Source: Symbiodinium natans (taxonomy: Eukaryota; Sar; Dinophyceae; Suessiales; Symbiodiniaceae). From it: a stretch of 64,000 bases of DNA. Location: the NCBI GenBank assembly GCA_905221605.1, contig CAJNDS010002332.1, positions 70,001-134,000 on the forward strand. Reading direction: 5' to 3'. The notes beneath the pieces are model-generated. The model ran no database searches, was not told the DNA's origin, and was given only the letters and a program-made list of their open reading frames with translations. Within the stretch, counting starts at the first letter, position 1, and each line of letters starts with the position of its first letter. A program made the translations under genes and the position numbers. Positions 41,771-54,599 of this stretch are shown piece by piece.

Positions 41771-44700
41771 TCAACAGTTCAGCAGCCTTTGGGCAGAACT
41801 TATCAAGTCGCACCTGCCGTGCAAGGCCGCAGCAGCTGCGCCGTCACGCCTTTTGCAGCTTTTGAGTACCGCCCGGCTCTGAGAAACCCTAACGGCAACA
41901 AGGCGGTACACCCAAAATATCTCACTTCGCTGCAAGTTTTGCAGAGACAAAAACCACTTGCCAACTGGCCTCGTCAGCATGGAGGGTAGTGCTTCCCAAG
42001 TCGATGCCTGCAACTGGCCCGTAAAATTGCCGATGGTTAGACATGAAAGCCGCCGAATGAAAACCCTCTTGCAGGGCATAGCCTGGCTCAAGGCGGGCTT
42101 CCGTCGCTCCACCGTCTAAGACTTGTGGTTCAGTTCACAAACCGAAAGCTGCACCAAGGATGCGCGATAATCATGCCTCCAGGTCCAATCTCTCCACCTC
42201 GCAAAGAGTGTTCGCGCCTGGATTGGCAAATCCCACCCGTGCACAGGATGTTGCTCGTGCTGCTTCACTGTCCCACTTCCCCGAGGGCCGTGCCATCGTT
42301 CCCTCCGCAGATGTAGACCTGAACAGTTTCGGGGGGGCTCGCTCTCAGGCGCTGCAAGGCTTCCAGGATCTGCTGAGAATGCTGCATGAAGATCACATTG
42401 AAGCTTAAGGATTCTACAAAATGGTCGTACATCTTTTGCCATGGCATGCGTGCACCATCAAGAAAGCCATGCAAGATGCGATTTGCACAGGGACGGCAAG
42501 CAGTGAGAGCAAACAGAGCAATAAGCCTGCACCGGCCAACTCGTCACGCGCGAAAGTCTTTGGGGCCCAGCGACGTCCGCAGAAGTGCACAATCAAAGCT
42601 TGAAACCGGATGCTGATGCTTCAAACTTCAAAGCATGGCACGTGATGTGGAGGAAATCCTACAAGATCCCACCCAAAGAACCACACCTCCAAAGCTTAAA
42701 GCGCCCCTCGGCAAAGAGCCCCGGACCTGGTCTCGAAGGACGGTGCCCGCGGCGCCCTGTCCGATGGGTTGGGCGGTTTGGAAGAGCAGGAGCCACGGTT
42801 TCCATCACATGCCCCACTCTCTGGAATCCAACTTAATCGTCCAAGCCCGATCGAGTCTCCACCTCACGACGCACGGCCATCGGTGGAAGAGGGTCCTGCC
42901 GGAACTTCTGCAAGACTGGCTGGGCTGGTCCAGGATGGGTTCATGGCTTTGGGGTCGAAGGGTGACAGTCATACAGGGCAAAGAAACTTCTCGGAACAAC
43001 ATGTGGTAATACCACTCTTTTTGCCGACTCCTATAAAAGCAGGGGATCTTGGATTGTGTGCGGACCATGGTTTTTGGCCTTTGATTGAACCCAGACTTGT
43101 GCAGATCAGCTGGGAAGCAGGAACTGTAAGATTTTGAGCAATCCCTGTAACACAGGGTAACTACCTAGCAGTTCAAGCATGTGCTTCGGCTCGCAAGTGC
43201 AATCGTTTAGGGTTTCGGGCTGAAAGTTTTCGTCTCACGAAAATGAGCCATGGTACTCCCCACCATCCCTCACCAAGACAGCAGTACACCTGCCAAAGCT
43301 CGTGAAGGCCCCCATGTCGTGAAAGCTCAGGCCCATGCCCAGCAGTTATCTACAAAGTTCAACTTTTCCACGGAGGAGAGGCAGTGTTCGCCTGAATGTC
43401 CGCCAGATTCAAGCTTCCAGGGACGAACTCTGGATTTGGGTTCTATGCGCAGCCTCTTCGTGTGAACTGCACTCGGCGCACACTCTCAACAGCCAAGGAC
43501 GTGGGCTTGTCGGACAACTGCATTCCTGGCCCTACATCGCCGGATCTTCCCTGCTTGAGGGCGGGGCCATTGAAGCCGCCACACACGACAAGGTTCCCTG
43601 CCGCAGGGCATAAACACGTCTCACAACCCTGAACCTGGAAAATAAACCTTTCGTCTGCGGACAAAGCAGTGGCAGCGCCAGCTACCTCACTGAATACCGT
43701 GCGCCGAAATCAAGAGACTCATCAAACTGAAAAGGTTTCAGTGCATTCCGAGCATTCGGGGCTGTGGAAAGAGCTTGCTGAGTAAACGAGTCATGGAGAA
43801 AGTGCTCTTTGGAATCAGCATTTCCAGAGCCAAAGGGGGGTTTGTTATTGTAAACCACACGTGTGTCAACGCACACCACCAGCGGGGTTTCTGGAACATC
43901 ATGAAGGGAGCAAGGTCAATTTATACAACTACCGATGACAGTTTCGAGGAACGCGCTGAGGAGCCGTGGCCCGTTCTATCTCAGGTGCGCAAGAAGCCAA
44001 GGGGGCCTCTCACAACGGCGCTCGCCGCACCAGCCCGCCTGTCAACTGCCATAGACCCGTGCCACTGTGTGTACTGAAGCTTTCAAGACTGTTGGGGACG
44101 TTGTGCCAGTCTTGCCTGGAAATCATGGAGGGCAAGGTTTCCCAGGTTCCTCGCGTTCGCATGAAGTACTTGAACAGCTGCAGCTGCCACATGCATCAGT
44201 CGAAACGTCACAATTGATGCTTGCAATCAAAACCCTCCTCTTAGTATGGGACACCAACAACAACGACAACAGCGTCACCACCAACAACAGAACCGATTTG
44301 CTCCGACAGCAGACATGTGTCGGAATGTAACAAACCAACGAACAAACGAACAAACAAACAAACAAAGCAACTAAGCATGCTTTGACCTTCGATCTGCCCA
44401 GCTACAACTGTCGGAGCCTGCGCGGGGATCGAAACGCTCTGCTTGATCGAGCTGCCTCTGCCCATCGAAGCCTTTCGCTTCGAAATCCAACTTCTTTCGT
44501 ACTCTAATCTTTCCTGCACCAAAGAACGTACGCCTGGACAACCTTTGTTGAACCCACACTGAGGCCGCGCCACTTGACAGGAAGGCTTCAAACCCCGAAA
44601 CTTCATGCAGCGTATCCTGAGTGCTGCACCCGCGGCCTGCAAATCCCATTCCTAACCCTGGAGTGGAAAAGAAAGCAGGCCACCCACCTCCACAGACGAC

Positions 44701-45742
44701 GATCTGTCCGGCAATCACTGCGGCTACAGCTGCCTTCAACCGAGCATTGTAGCGTGACACTTGTTGCTACTTAGATAGTGCGTAGGGCGCCCAGGCACAT
44801 GTCTCAACCAGCGGGTGAATTGCTGACACGTTTATGCCCCAGCCGCGCGCACGTAAGCCCAAGCCCTTGGCGATACGAACTGGCCTCCCGCGGCAAGGAC
44901 ATGGGAGGCACCTGGGTAGATAAACGTAGGCTATGACAGAAGAGGAAGTACCACCTCGCAGTACCTTTGCGCTCTGGCGCCGCGTCTAAGATTCAGTGCC
45001 ATCGAATCAGGTTTTGAGCTGGCTGCCCGTAGGAAGCTTACCTTTGACTTTGCTCTGGACGAGGGCCCGACGGAACCCCATGTGTGGGAGACCGGGTCAA
45101 AGCGATGAATGTCTTCCAACAACCTTCCAGGCCACAGAGAGCGACAACAGAGCTACAGAATGCTACATGCTAGACAGGTGTCTAAGCTTTATCGCGCTGT
45201 GGAATTACAAGTATCTCGTCGTTGTTTCGTCTCGACAAAGACTTCAACAGCAAACCTTGTCCCATCGTAGCCGCCGCAGACAAAGATTTGCCCCTGACCT
45301 GGCACAGACTCCGTGCATTCTGCCATTATGCAAAATACGGGCTGCTGTTCTGCTGAAAGAATCTACATGTTCTGCCAACTTCAATCGAGGCTCTGCTGGC
45401 GGCCACCAAGTCTGCCACGGGCTTTGCGCGGCATGCGGCTTTGCCAACTGCGTGAGACGCTGCACGCAGCGCTCGCACAGCTGCGACACCGGCCAGGCTG
45501 ACAACACCCACGGTCAGCTCGTGCAAAGAGAAAGCACACGAAAGCGTTGCTGTGCCATCTAACTGTAGGGGGTGTGCTCGGCACACACGTTCGAAACGCT
45601 CACGGTGCAAGCGTGCCATGTACCGGTCTTGGTTCAGGACACCGCTTGCACAAAGACATTCTCTCAATACCTCCACCTCTTCTTGCAAAGAATGAAGTTG
45701 GCGCTGCAACTCTATCTTCAGCAGCTTATCAGCGGCCATCAT
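41771..45742 (-). CDS. Kelch-repeat protein with N-terminal coiled coil
   Basis: Kelch repeats form beta-propellers that usually bind other proteins. The first exon starts with Met at 45742 or 45739 and has a coiled coil (ADKLLKIELQRQLHSLQEEVEVLR). Kelch pieces follow in order: QIFVCGGYDGTRFAVE (about 45245-45310), IHRFDPVSHTWGSVGP (about 45060-45122), ARLKAAVAAVIAGQIVVCGGG (about 44680-44750), GTWETLPSMISRQD (about 44110-44160), AAGNLVVCGGFNG (about 43560-43605), SVEKLNFVDNCW (about 43340-43380), VQVYICGGNDGTALGEV (about 42280-42335) and STWEALPSML (about 41975-42010). The repeating VCGG and Trp spacing gives at least four blades, with one half of each often on its own exon. The 3' end is not fixed. 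No catalytic or BTB domain was seen, so the function cannot be told. Confidence 0.8.
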
Positions 45743-45799
45743 GGTAGCTCCATGGCCGCTTCACCGGCGCGCGAAATAATAAAGCTCGAAAAGCCTCCC

Positions 45800-48380
45800 C
45801 ATGAAATGAAGTTTGAACTCATGTTTTGGCAATAGAGTCCGGCCATTAACATGTTGCTACACTTGCTTCGGTGACCATCGACTCTCGTGATCTCTTAGCC
45901 TTGAAAGACATCGAGATGCAGCTATCCAGGCTTGATAGCGAGGGTTCAGACATACAGCAGGCTCACTGCAAAATGGTTCAAAAAGCGCAAGCCGGATGCA
46001 CAATTCCGGGCGACCTTGAAAGACTGTCGCAAAAAGTGTCTCATGAAAGGGGCCCTCCTGGCTTGCTGAGCCAGAATTGATCATGAGCCCAGCCCGAGAC
46101 GAGGTTTGGGTTCAAGGCTTTGGTGTGTGGAAGTTTGAGTACAGGATCCTTCGTCATGTGACCCTTCTCCAGCAGGGTTGTCCGTTTTGTTCAAAAATGG
46201 GGCGACGGCAAATCGGCACGCAGTTCACTTGCGGCAAGCCCGCAAACGGCAAAGCACAGCAACGCCAGAAAAATAACACCGCCTCAAGAAAACCAGCTGG
46301 GACCTTCGTGCCCAAGCATGTCAAACAGCCTCACATTGATCTTAGGGAAACTTGCAGGCAAAGGCCCTGTCTCTGTCACGGGCGGCCAGCTGAAGCAACT
46401 TCTAAAGCAGCTGAAAATACAAAAGCAAAAAGAACCTCTCTTGGGCCAGCCACCGCACAGCCCCTCAAGCCCTCGCCACGCATCCCGGCCCCGAGTTGCT
46501 GATGATTGGCACTCCCCACGACGGACCTTTTGACGGCAAGGTACTGCAAAAGCACAGACCAAAAGGCCAGTGCAACCACTTTGGGCTTCCCGGACACCTC
46601 TGAAACTGACGGCTTCGAGGGCATTGTTGGATGGCTGCTCAAGCTGGCCAGCTTCACATAATCCAGGATGCCATTCAACCGCCATCGAAGCGCACCGGCC
46701 ACGTCTTGTGGTCCCGGCAGTTGTACGTTTACATGTTGCGGGCTACACAACATAGACCTAGGTCATAAAACGGAGTCGTTCATTATGATCTGCCCTCGTG
46801 TGGGCTCGGAGCACATCGCCAGACTGCCTGGAGAGCTGACACGGCCATCGAAAAACTCTTCCGCACCAAGAAGCCCGAAGCGAGATCTATTCAGAGATCT
46901 ACAAAGCCATTCCACTCCACAAGAAAGACTTGCAGGCAGCCTGTGTTGCCCAAGATGCCCAAGTGCCCGCCAGGTTGCGCTGCAGCCCGGCAGCCAGGCT
47001 TGGCTCTGGATCCCGCGTCAGCGCGGAGCCGAAGACAGAGTGGACTTGCTCCTAAAGAGCAGTGGTGTCAGAGCACCATGTGCCAGACCGCCGAGGGATT
47101 GTTGGTGAGAATGCTGAAGACGACCGTATGAAGAGGAGCACACAGACACGCATGATGACACACACGCTCACATTTCTCATGACTCAACGTTGGACCGCGC
47201 CTTCGTCGCATACTCCTCCAGGATGGTGCTTAGGTCCTCTTTGCGCCCAGTAACAGCAAGAGAAAAGGATGCAAAAACACACTCTTTCTCTCGCACCAAC
47301 AAAGGAATGTGCGCTTAAAAGGACAGACATGCACCGTTGCTTTTTTCAGTTTTTGGGGCGATCTCGTCTCAGACCGAACAGCGAGCCTCCAACCTCTGCA
47401 GCATGACTCTCAGCTTCGCCTGTGCGCTTTTCAAATTGGCGAGCCACGCATCGCAAGTGGAGCAAACAGGGTGTGCAGCCCTGCCTTGGCGTCCTGCGCG
47501 CACCTGTTGTCGGAAAGCAACTTCGGATGACTCCCCACTGCCATTATGCAGCCGAGCTTCACTCGCATGGTGCCTCAAGCCCAACGAGACAGGGAGCTGG
47601 ACACTTGACAGCACGCAGACATGCGATGTGCCTGCTGCGGATCACTGTAGCTTGGAACTCTAAACTGTCTACACCACAAAGAAACCCCTTTCATTTCTGT
47701 GCAGATTTTGCCCCAGCAGCGTTGGTCGTCTTGAAGCTGCCTATGGCCCAACTCATAGATGTGGCACTCCTCCTCCAGAACCTGCTTTTTAGCACAATCT
47801 CTTACATTTTCTTGCCGCTTCCGGCAGAGACTGTCAAGCTTCGGTCGAGACACTCCATGAACCTGGGATCGCAAGCCTCCGACCTGCGGCACTCTGCTGC
47901 GTCCAAGAAGGCTCACACAAAACACGTGCAATGCTGGATCAAGGCACTGTGTCTTTTAACACGTCCACAATCCTCAGGGTGCTTTCTTTGAGACCTGACG
48001 CCGATGAGTCAGGCCCTCATGGTGGCCCCCGGTGGCCCCCCCCCCCCCCCCCCGATTCGTCCCAATGGGACTCCAATGGGTCCACGCATGGGTCCCACCT
48101 AAGTGTGTGGGGCTTGGAAGCGTTCCAGCAGCATCCCGGGCTTCGTCCACGGCCATGCGAATGGCGGACACCTGAGGAGCTCTCTGAATTCTGAGGCTCC
48201 AGTGCCGGGATGGTTCTCACGAGCGAAGGCCCTCTTGCAGTCAAGGTTCCTCTTCTTGAAGAATTTTAACCTGCAGACGCACCAACAAACAACCACGTGC
48301 ACACTGAACAGCCGGGGATGAGTCCTAAACTGGCACGATGCCCAACAGCCGTTGATAGCCAGAAGGGACAACCACGATCC
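45800..48380. other. Possible coiled-coil exons, gene unassigned
   Basis: Minus-strand frames at about 47690-47850 (around CRKRQENVRDCAKKQVLEEE), 47369-47480 (around WLANLKSAQAKLRVMLQRLE) and 46500-46750 (around LPGPQDVAGALRWRLNGIL) look like exons with helical or coiled-coil character. They could be the 3' end of the polycystin gene, whose family often ends in a coiled coil, or a separate gene. A plus-strand frame at 45871-46080 is also helix-like but has no support. A run of about 18 C at 48036-48053 interrupts the stretch. Confidence 0.3.
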
Positions 48381-48383
48381 TTT

Positions 48384-51300
48384 CTAGTTGAAGCCGGCGA
48401 CCCTCCCATTGCACATCTTGAGCTGCATGCGCATGTTCTCCATCCCATAGTGCACGCTTGACGTCTCCCGCACGACCCGCTGGGCACTGATCAGCGTGCC
48501 TTGAAAATTTAGAATGACACATTCAAGCGCATCGCCGACCGCGAAACAGTTTAGCAAGAGGGAAAGCCGAGGCTCGCTTGGCTTGCGAGAGCGGAAGACC
48601 TGGAACAACCTTCACCAAGTCCTCAGGAGCCACCAAGACCTCATCATCTTCACTGAATGCCGGGAAAGAGCACCACCGACGTAACCTTCAAAGCCTCAGC
48701 ACAACCTGTTGCCGAAAGCCAGAGCACTGAGAGTATGCCCTCGGCAGCCTAAACAGAAATGCAAACACAAAGGGGCCATACCCCATACCACAAGAGGTTT
48801 TTCCACGGCACCCTGAACTTGTGATGATGCGTCCCGCCGTTTGCAGGGCTGTTTGTTGAGATGCCTACGCAAGCCACTCCAGCTGCACTCAAACCCCCCC
48901 TGACGTGGCACGTGCCTTGTGCAGGAGAAAAAAAGAAGCTCGGGCGTCTGTGGCATTGAGGATTCCCAAGCATCTAGGGCTTGACTCCCGGAGTACAAAA
49001 CGCAGCTTCCAATTGCCTTGCCTCGCTTTCGAACATCTCTCGCATCGACTGGAACTGTTCCAGGTAGGCAAACCAGATGTCTTTCAAGCGCACCTCAGCG
49101 GCCCGTGCTGTCCATGATCCTCCTACTACAAGTAACACGAGACATAAGCAGTGCTGCTTAGCATCCGTCTTCTTCTCCCGATTCAGACGTCGGCGGCGTA
49201 GCATTTCTGACATCTGCTGCGGAACGGTCATCATCACCGATGCGTTCGATTTAACCACCTCAAAGGTATTGTGAGATTTCGAGACATGCAGAGACCGAAC
49301 CACATGTGTTAAGCCATGTGAAGCCACTCCATAGGCATCCATCAAGATGGCCAACACCATGTTCAGCAGCACCAGCACCACCAGCACCACCTCGATGAGT
49401 CGAAGAGCTTGAGATTGAATGTGGACAACTTTCTTTCTTTCCTTCTGCACACTTAACCCTCTCGTATTGGAAAAGTGCAATTCTCTCTCTCCCTTTCTCT
49501 CTGCCGTTGCATCCTCCAGACGGTTTAGCAGACAACAAAGGATCTCCGATTCTTCCAGTCGAGGAACGAAGCACCAAAGCCAAATTGCTGCTAAAACTCG
49601 CCCAACGCTTTCCAGCTGCTCCTGTTGATGAAACAACAGCAATGCTTGCAGCATCTGCGGATTATCCCAGACTCTGTCTTCCGTCGAGAAGCCCAGTCCC
49701 ATTCACCCAGCAAAGTGCGAAAGCAGGTGATGCACGCACCTCATGCAAGGATGCTGGGAGGCTCTTCATGTCAATTGCAGACGCGCAGCTGTTGCCAGAG
49801 CTGAAAAGCGACGACATGCAACGACAGCCAACTGCACACGGTATATCGTATCATTTGCCGCTCTGTGTTGTTTCTTGCAGCCTGGAATCGATCCCACGTC
49901 GAGAAGTCCTCGACATCCTGTCCAAATAGGAGGTACCCAAAAACGGCCATGCAAGTGTAAACGGACATCAGGACGATGAAGAAGTGGAGCAAATCTTGAC
50001 TGGCAGTGGCGATCGTCTTCGTCACCACGGCCTACATCTGCAAAGCCAAGGCCAGCAAAGGCTAAGCTGCCACTACATTGGGTTTTTTTCATTGGAATTC
50101 CAAACGGCCCGAAACGGGAAGAAACTAACCGTAACTAACCTGCTCACAAGTGAACGCGCAGATTGCACGGAGTAAGACAGCTGGTAAAAGGCGGAGTGGC
50201 AAGGCGTGGCTGGGCATGGAAGGACTTGAACAAACGCAGCATGACCTGGGCTGGGTCGGACTGCAAAACATCCTCAGCAACCTCTCTAGCTATAAGCCCC
50301 CCATGCTACATGATGCTACATGATGCTTCTTTTCATGCTACGACAGATCTCTTTACATATATCATCAATATCTGTCTGGATATGGACCCTCTAAGGCCAC
50401 TGCCAGCAACGGGAACAGGAGCCTTGCTTGCTGCGGAGGTCGCACAGAAGCAAACTGCATTACAGCTGCTGGAGCTCTGCCATCAGGACTCGTGCTTCTC
50501 TGTGCTGCCATGTTGAGACAAGACCACGCTCCCACACTGAACCCCCAAGCGAGCTATGCTAAGCCTCAACCACAACACCGCCAACCGGTTCAACAACTGG
50601 TTGCCCCAGGCGCAGCGTTGTGCGGAAGTCAGCTTCAGCAGACACCAGGCTTTCCTCAGCAATTGTCCCGATTGTCCAATACTTCAGGGTGCTGGACAGA
50701 GCCATCGGTGTTTCCACAAGATGACTGTTGACCTTGGGGGTTCGCGCCGAACTCCGGCCAAGTTACGGTGGCCTGAAAGACAAGGTCGCTCCGGGCCCAA
50801 AGCTCTGCTCTGGTAAGGTTACTGACATCTGGCTGCAGGACGTTCTCGAGCTGTGTGGATGCAGCTGAAACCTCAATTCATGAAATCGCGATCATCACAT
50901 GCACACAACACATCCCCATCACCCAGCAACAAAAACCACGGAGCTTCCATGCCAGCACGGACGTACGTCCCCAGCACCGCCCACGCACAGGCCAAGGACA
51001 ACCAGTCCACAACATTCCAGAAAGCCTCAGCAAAACAGCGCAAGCAACAGCACGAGCAAACTCAGGACTTATCATGTCAGAGTCCACATGAGTCCACAGG
51101 AGCGCACATGAGCCGAATTGAGCCGAAGCCACCAGGTACTCAAAAAGGAGGGCTCTCCACCAGACCTGCTGTGACCCCGTGATGGTGTTGACGATGTCCT
51201 GCACCTGCCCATATAAAGCCGAAGAGAATGCGCACATGTAAATATCTGCAAACCATAGGAAGTGTGGCAGGGAGCTTCTTTCAGCATCTGCCGGCCCTAG

Positions 51301-53581
51301 GTTCGCTGAAAGCCTGTGCCTCATACAGAAGAAGCTTCAGCAATCCAATCAACCAAAGGATGTCACCTGCATTTGTGGTCTCTCTCTGTGGTACATTTGG
51401 AGGTGAGTGTGTCTAGGAATTCACTGAAAAAACATTAGCTCCTGCAAGCGAGCAGCACAAGAACATGATAAACACTGAGAGAAGGTAGCCAACGTAGGGA
51501 TCAATGCGGGCCGATTGCACATCCCTCAGCGTCATCTAAGTCGAGGGAACGAGCGCCAGGCACCAGCAATGACGTGATGGAGCATGCAGCTGAGCATCAA
51601 AAGTTTATGCACTTGTCCTCCTTTATTGATGAAGAAATTGACGGACACAAAGGAGAGAAGGCCATAGTTTTGATTGTAAGCCACCGTACTCACTTCAACT
51701 CGTCGGGTGTATTCCTGGAGTCTCGCAGTGTCTGATGCAATACACGGATAAGCATCTGACATGGAAAAATGGAAAAACACGTGCACCTGGTCCCAGCGGG
51801 TACAAGAAAAGACTTTCAGATCTTTCATGCTGGCGAGCAACATCCAGCCATGGTCCAGGTATGAAGCCTCAGTGTGTTGTGTGTAGGGGTTGCGCCTTCC
51901 GTGGCGATTGCTCATGACAGGCCTGCAGAGTCTTGCGGGTCTTGCGCGCCTTCCTGACCTGTGACGACTTCTGAGCAACTTCAGTCTTGCAAGCCAAGGT
52001 TTGCGAAAGAGAGCTAAGTCCAAAAACAAGCCTTCGACGCTTCAATCAATGCCGAGTCGCAGCTTTGGCACCAGCACTCATCAGGAACCTGGCATGCCAC
52101 CGCAAGCCAAAGCTCGTCTCTTCTGCCAGGAATTCTGCCATCCCAACAGAAGGCCTCTGGTCGACCTGGCTTTGAAGACTTGCCAGACAAATCAGAGCAG
52201 CCGTCCTGAGGTTGAAAGGCGATTGAACCTCGAGCGATGCCAAAATCTGGTGCTGACTCTTTGTCCTCCATGTCCAATGTCATCATTTGAAGCTCTTGCA
52301 ACGTTTGTTTCGCGGTCAGTAACCACTCCACGCGCATGGGCTCCCCGTGAAATGTTTCAGAGTGCCGCACCTCCATTCAGGTGGCGGCGCCCTACACAGC
52401 AGCTGTCCGAAACTTGACAAGACGAACAACAACCACCTGTGACTTGGCTGATTTGTGGAATCGAGGCACTTCGGGCGTGAGGAAGTAAGATGGCTCTGAA
52501 ACCATGCAAGGCTTGCCCAACCAATCTTTCCACAGCTCCTCCGGCATGCCTGGGATACGACTACAACACCATCGCCACAGCCGAGCATGCCTTGCATATC
52601 CGCAAGATGCGCATCATGCGCATGCGAAACCCGCCACTGCATGTCAAGGCCACTGGCTGGAATTTGGCACGCCTGCCAATGGAGGCTGGTTGTTCCAATT
52701 CCTTCTTCCGCCCTTGGATTTTACCTTCAGTTGCCCTGCAAATGGTGGATTGAAAGATCAAGGAGAACTTCTAGATTGACCGTCAAATAAAGAACGGAAG
52801 GGGCGGACTAGGTGACTAGAACCATCTTGGAGGCACTGCTCCTCCTCAAACTCGCCGCAATGCCCACACTAGCCGCTAGTGCAGTTCTACGGCAACTGGC
52901 CTCCCAACTTCCCACGGCTCTCTCTTGCTGCAGCCGGATGCCGGCCACGATCTTGTTGTAGCTTAGCACGTCCTCATTGGAAAAAACGACGAAGGCCCGA
53001 ACGATTCCCCAGCCGCGTGCTCAAACACGTGGGGAGGACTCTGCAAATGTCAAGGCTGCCAAGGCGCACCCCGCACGGGCAGCTGGGCACTGTCCCAGGG
53101 CTCATCAGCAAAGAGGCCTCAGTTCGTGCTATTCGCTTGCAGTCATCCCAATCCCAAATGCGACCACACCAAGACGCCATAGGCGAGGTCCTGGGCCACG
53201 CACAAGGAAGCGGAGATGTTAGGTTCGGATCAATTCCTTAAGGCGCAAGCCAATCGATCTGGCAGGTCGCCAGTGGAGAAGTTCATGCTCAGATTAGCCG
53301 CCATGTCAGCATAGGGGGCATCCAAGCCTAGCCGAATCTTGCAAGCCCATTTCCATCGACGTGCGAGTTTCTCCCCAGCCTTCAGACCAGGCCCAGGAGT
53401 GCTGTACCAACAGCGGCAAGAATCCCAAACGAAGCCAGGACCAGAAATCTGCGAGGGAATTGACATCATAAACCTTCACAGGACGTTGGGAATTCAAGCG
53501 CTCCAACGGCACTATACAGCACTTCAGCATGTCACCTGCTGTAACCATCGAACACGTCGACAAATGCCGACAGCTGCACAA
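48384..53581 (-). CDS. Polycystin (PKD2/TRPP)-type cation channel
   Basis: TRPP channels are six-helix cation channels of cilia and internal membranes with a large extracellular polycystin domain between helices 1 and 2. Read leftward: DVNSLADFWSWLRLGFLPLL (about 53400-53470); WKDWLGKPCMVSEPSYFL (about 52470-52530); LQEYTRRVEVSTVAYNQNYG with FVSVNFFINKGG (about 51610-51720); helix YLLSVFIMFLCCSLAG (about 51440-51500); AFWNVVDWLSLACAWAVLG (about 50960-51020); LRLFKSFHAQPRLA (about 50190-50240); FFIVLMSVYTCMAVFGYLLFG (about 49930-49995); pore CFRTLLGEWDW (49693 to about 49735); VGRVLAAIWLWCF (49568-49621); VVLVVLVLLNMVLAILMDAY (from 49390). Each piece matches the family in order. Introns at 49622-49692 (GC-AG) and 49391-49567 (GT-AG) fit the frame. 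Later C-terminal sequence (49330-48974, perhaps 48608-48384) is helical. Exons before 53581 are unplaced. Confidence 0.85.
49330..49735 (-). CDS. Polycystin pore and S6 exons
   Basis: Three exons with frame-consistent borders build the ion pathway. The pore-helix exon ends at 49693 with LLGEWDW, equivalent to the Leu-Gly-Asp filter segment of PKD2. The exon 49568-49621 is exactly 18 codons. The S6 exon starts at 49390 with the inner-helix motif LLNMVLAILMDAY (family LLNMFLAIINDTY). The filter-side acidic residue is Glu where vertebrate PKD2 has Asp. No frameshift or stop interrupts the spliced frame, so this part of the channel appears intact. Confidence 0.85.
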
Positions 53582-54599
53582 ACCGAATGTTCAAGCTGAG
53601 GTAAAAACATTCTTGTGACCAAAATTCTCCGACCAAGCAAAAGTGGCACCTTCCTCGATGGCCTGAGCTTACGTTCAAAATGCCCTCAGCGTGCGCAGCG
53701 TGCATAGTAAATATGCGACCGCATTCCATTACATGCATCGAAGTAGCAGATTTCCAGGCCCCCTCGACCACCACAACGAAGTCAGGTCTAGTGTGCATGT
53801 AAACGGTCACCTTCGCTGTTGTCAGAATATGCAAAAGCAGTCGACTCATTCTAGTTGGTTTGCGACACGTGCCACTAGTATCGTGTTGAGGTAGGCACTG
53901 CAAAAGTTAGCAGCAAAAGCATGGTCCACGGCATTTCCTCGGTTGCACATTGCACCCCGATCTACAACACACCAGCACGACAGTTTTTTCCAAGAAGCGA
54001 GGCATGCCGCCTCACTGTCCAACTCATTGCGAAGCCAGGAAAGGTAGAGGCCTAGCTGCAAAGCCTCCAAAGTGCTGGAACGAGACATGCCAATCGCACG
54101 GTTTTAGGCAGTCAAAAATGCTCTGATGTGTTGATGTTGGTCTGCCGGCCTCTCTTTCGCCTTGAACGTCGACCGCTTTCCGAACGACTCGTTTGCGCGG
54201 TGCGCGGCCCCTCACCTGAGGGGGCACATGTAAACAACAGAAGCCAGCACTCAAAATACAGCAATTATCAGCAATTGTAAACCAAACTTTTCACGCAGCT
54301 TGCAACCAAACCCCTACTGCAGCTGAGGCGCTCGAACCATGGAGCACACACATCTCAAATCGCCGAATATTGCCGAAGGGATCACAGAGCCATGGGCCGA
54401 GAACCATCAAGTGTGCCCACCCACCTTCTTGCTTAACACTTTCTGTCAAGTGTTTCCATGCGTGCGAAGATGCCTTTTGCAAGACTTCGGCCCGATGTCA
54501 GGCTGCGGGCTTGGCGCTTCGAGCTGCGAACAGTCCCGCAACAAAAACACCATTTTAGGCCATATTCATGGACCTTTAGTAAATCAGAGCTGTCACTGA

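Noticed and set aside
43621-44120. An 8-bp repeat TTTCCAGG at two kelch exon borders, as a sixth direct-repeat intron
   Set aside because: Joining the exons there puts the VVCGG kelch exon in the wrong frame, so another exon must lie between. The repeat is close to splice consensus.
45871-46080. A plus-strand helical protein diverging from the kelch gene
   Set aside because: It is short, has no family match, and runs against the strand of every other host gene; it is mentioned only as an unassigned frame.
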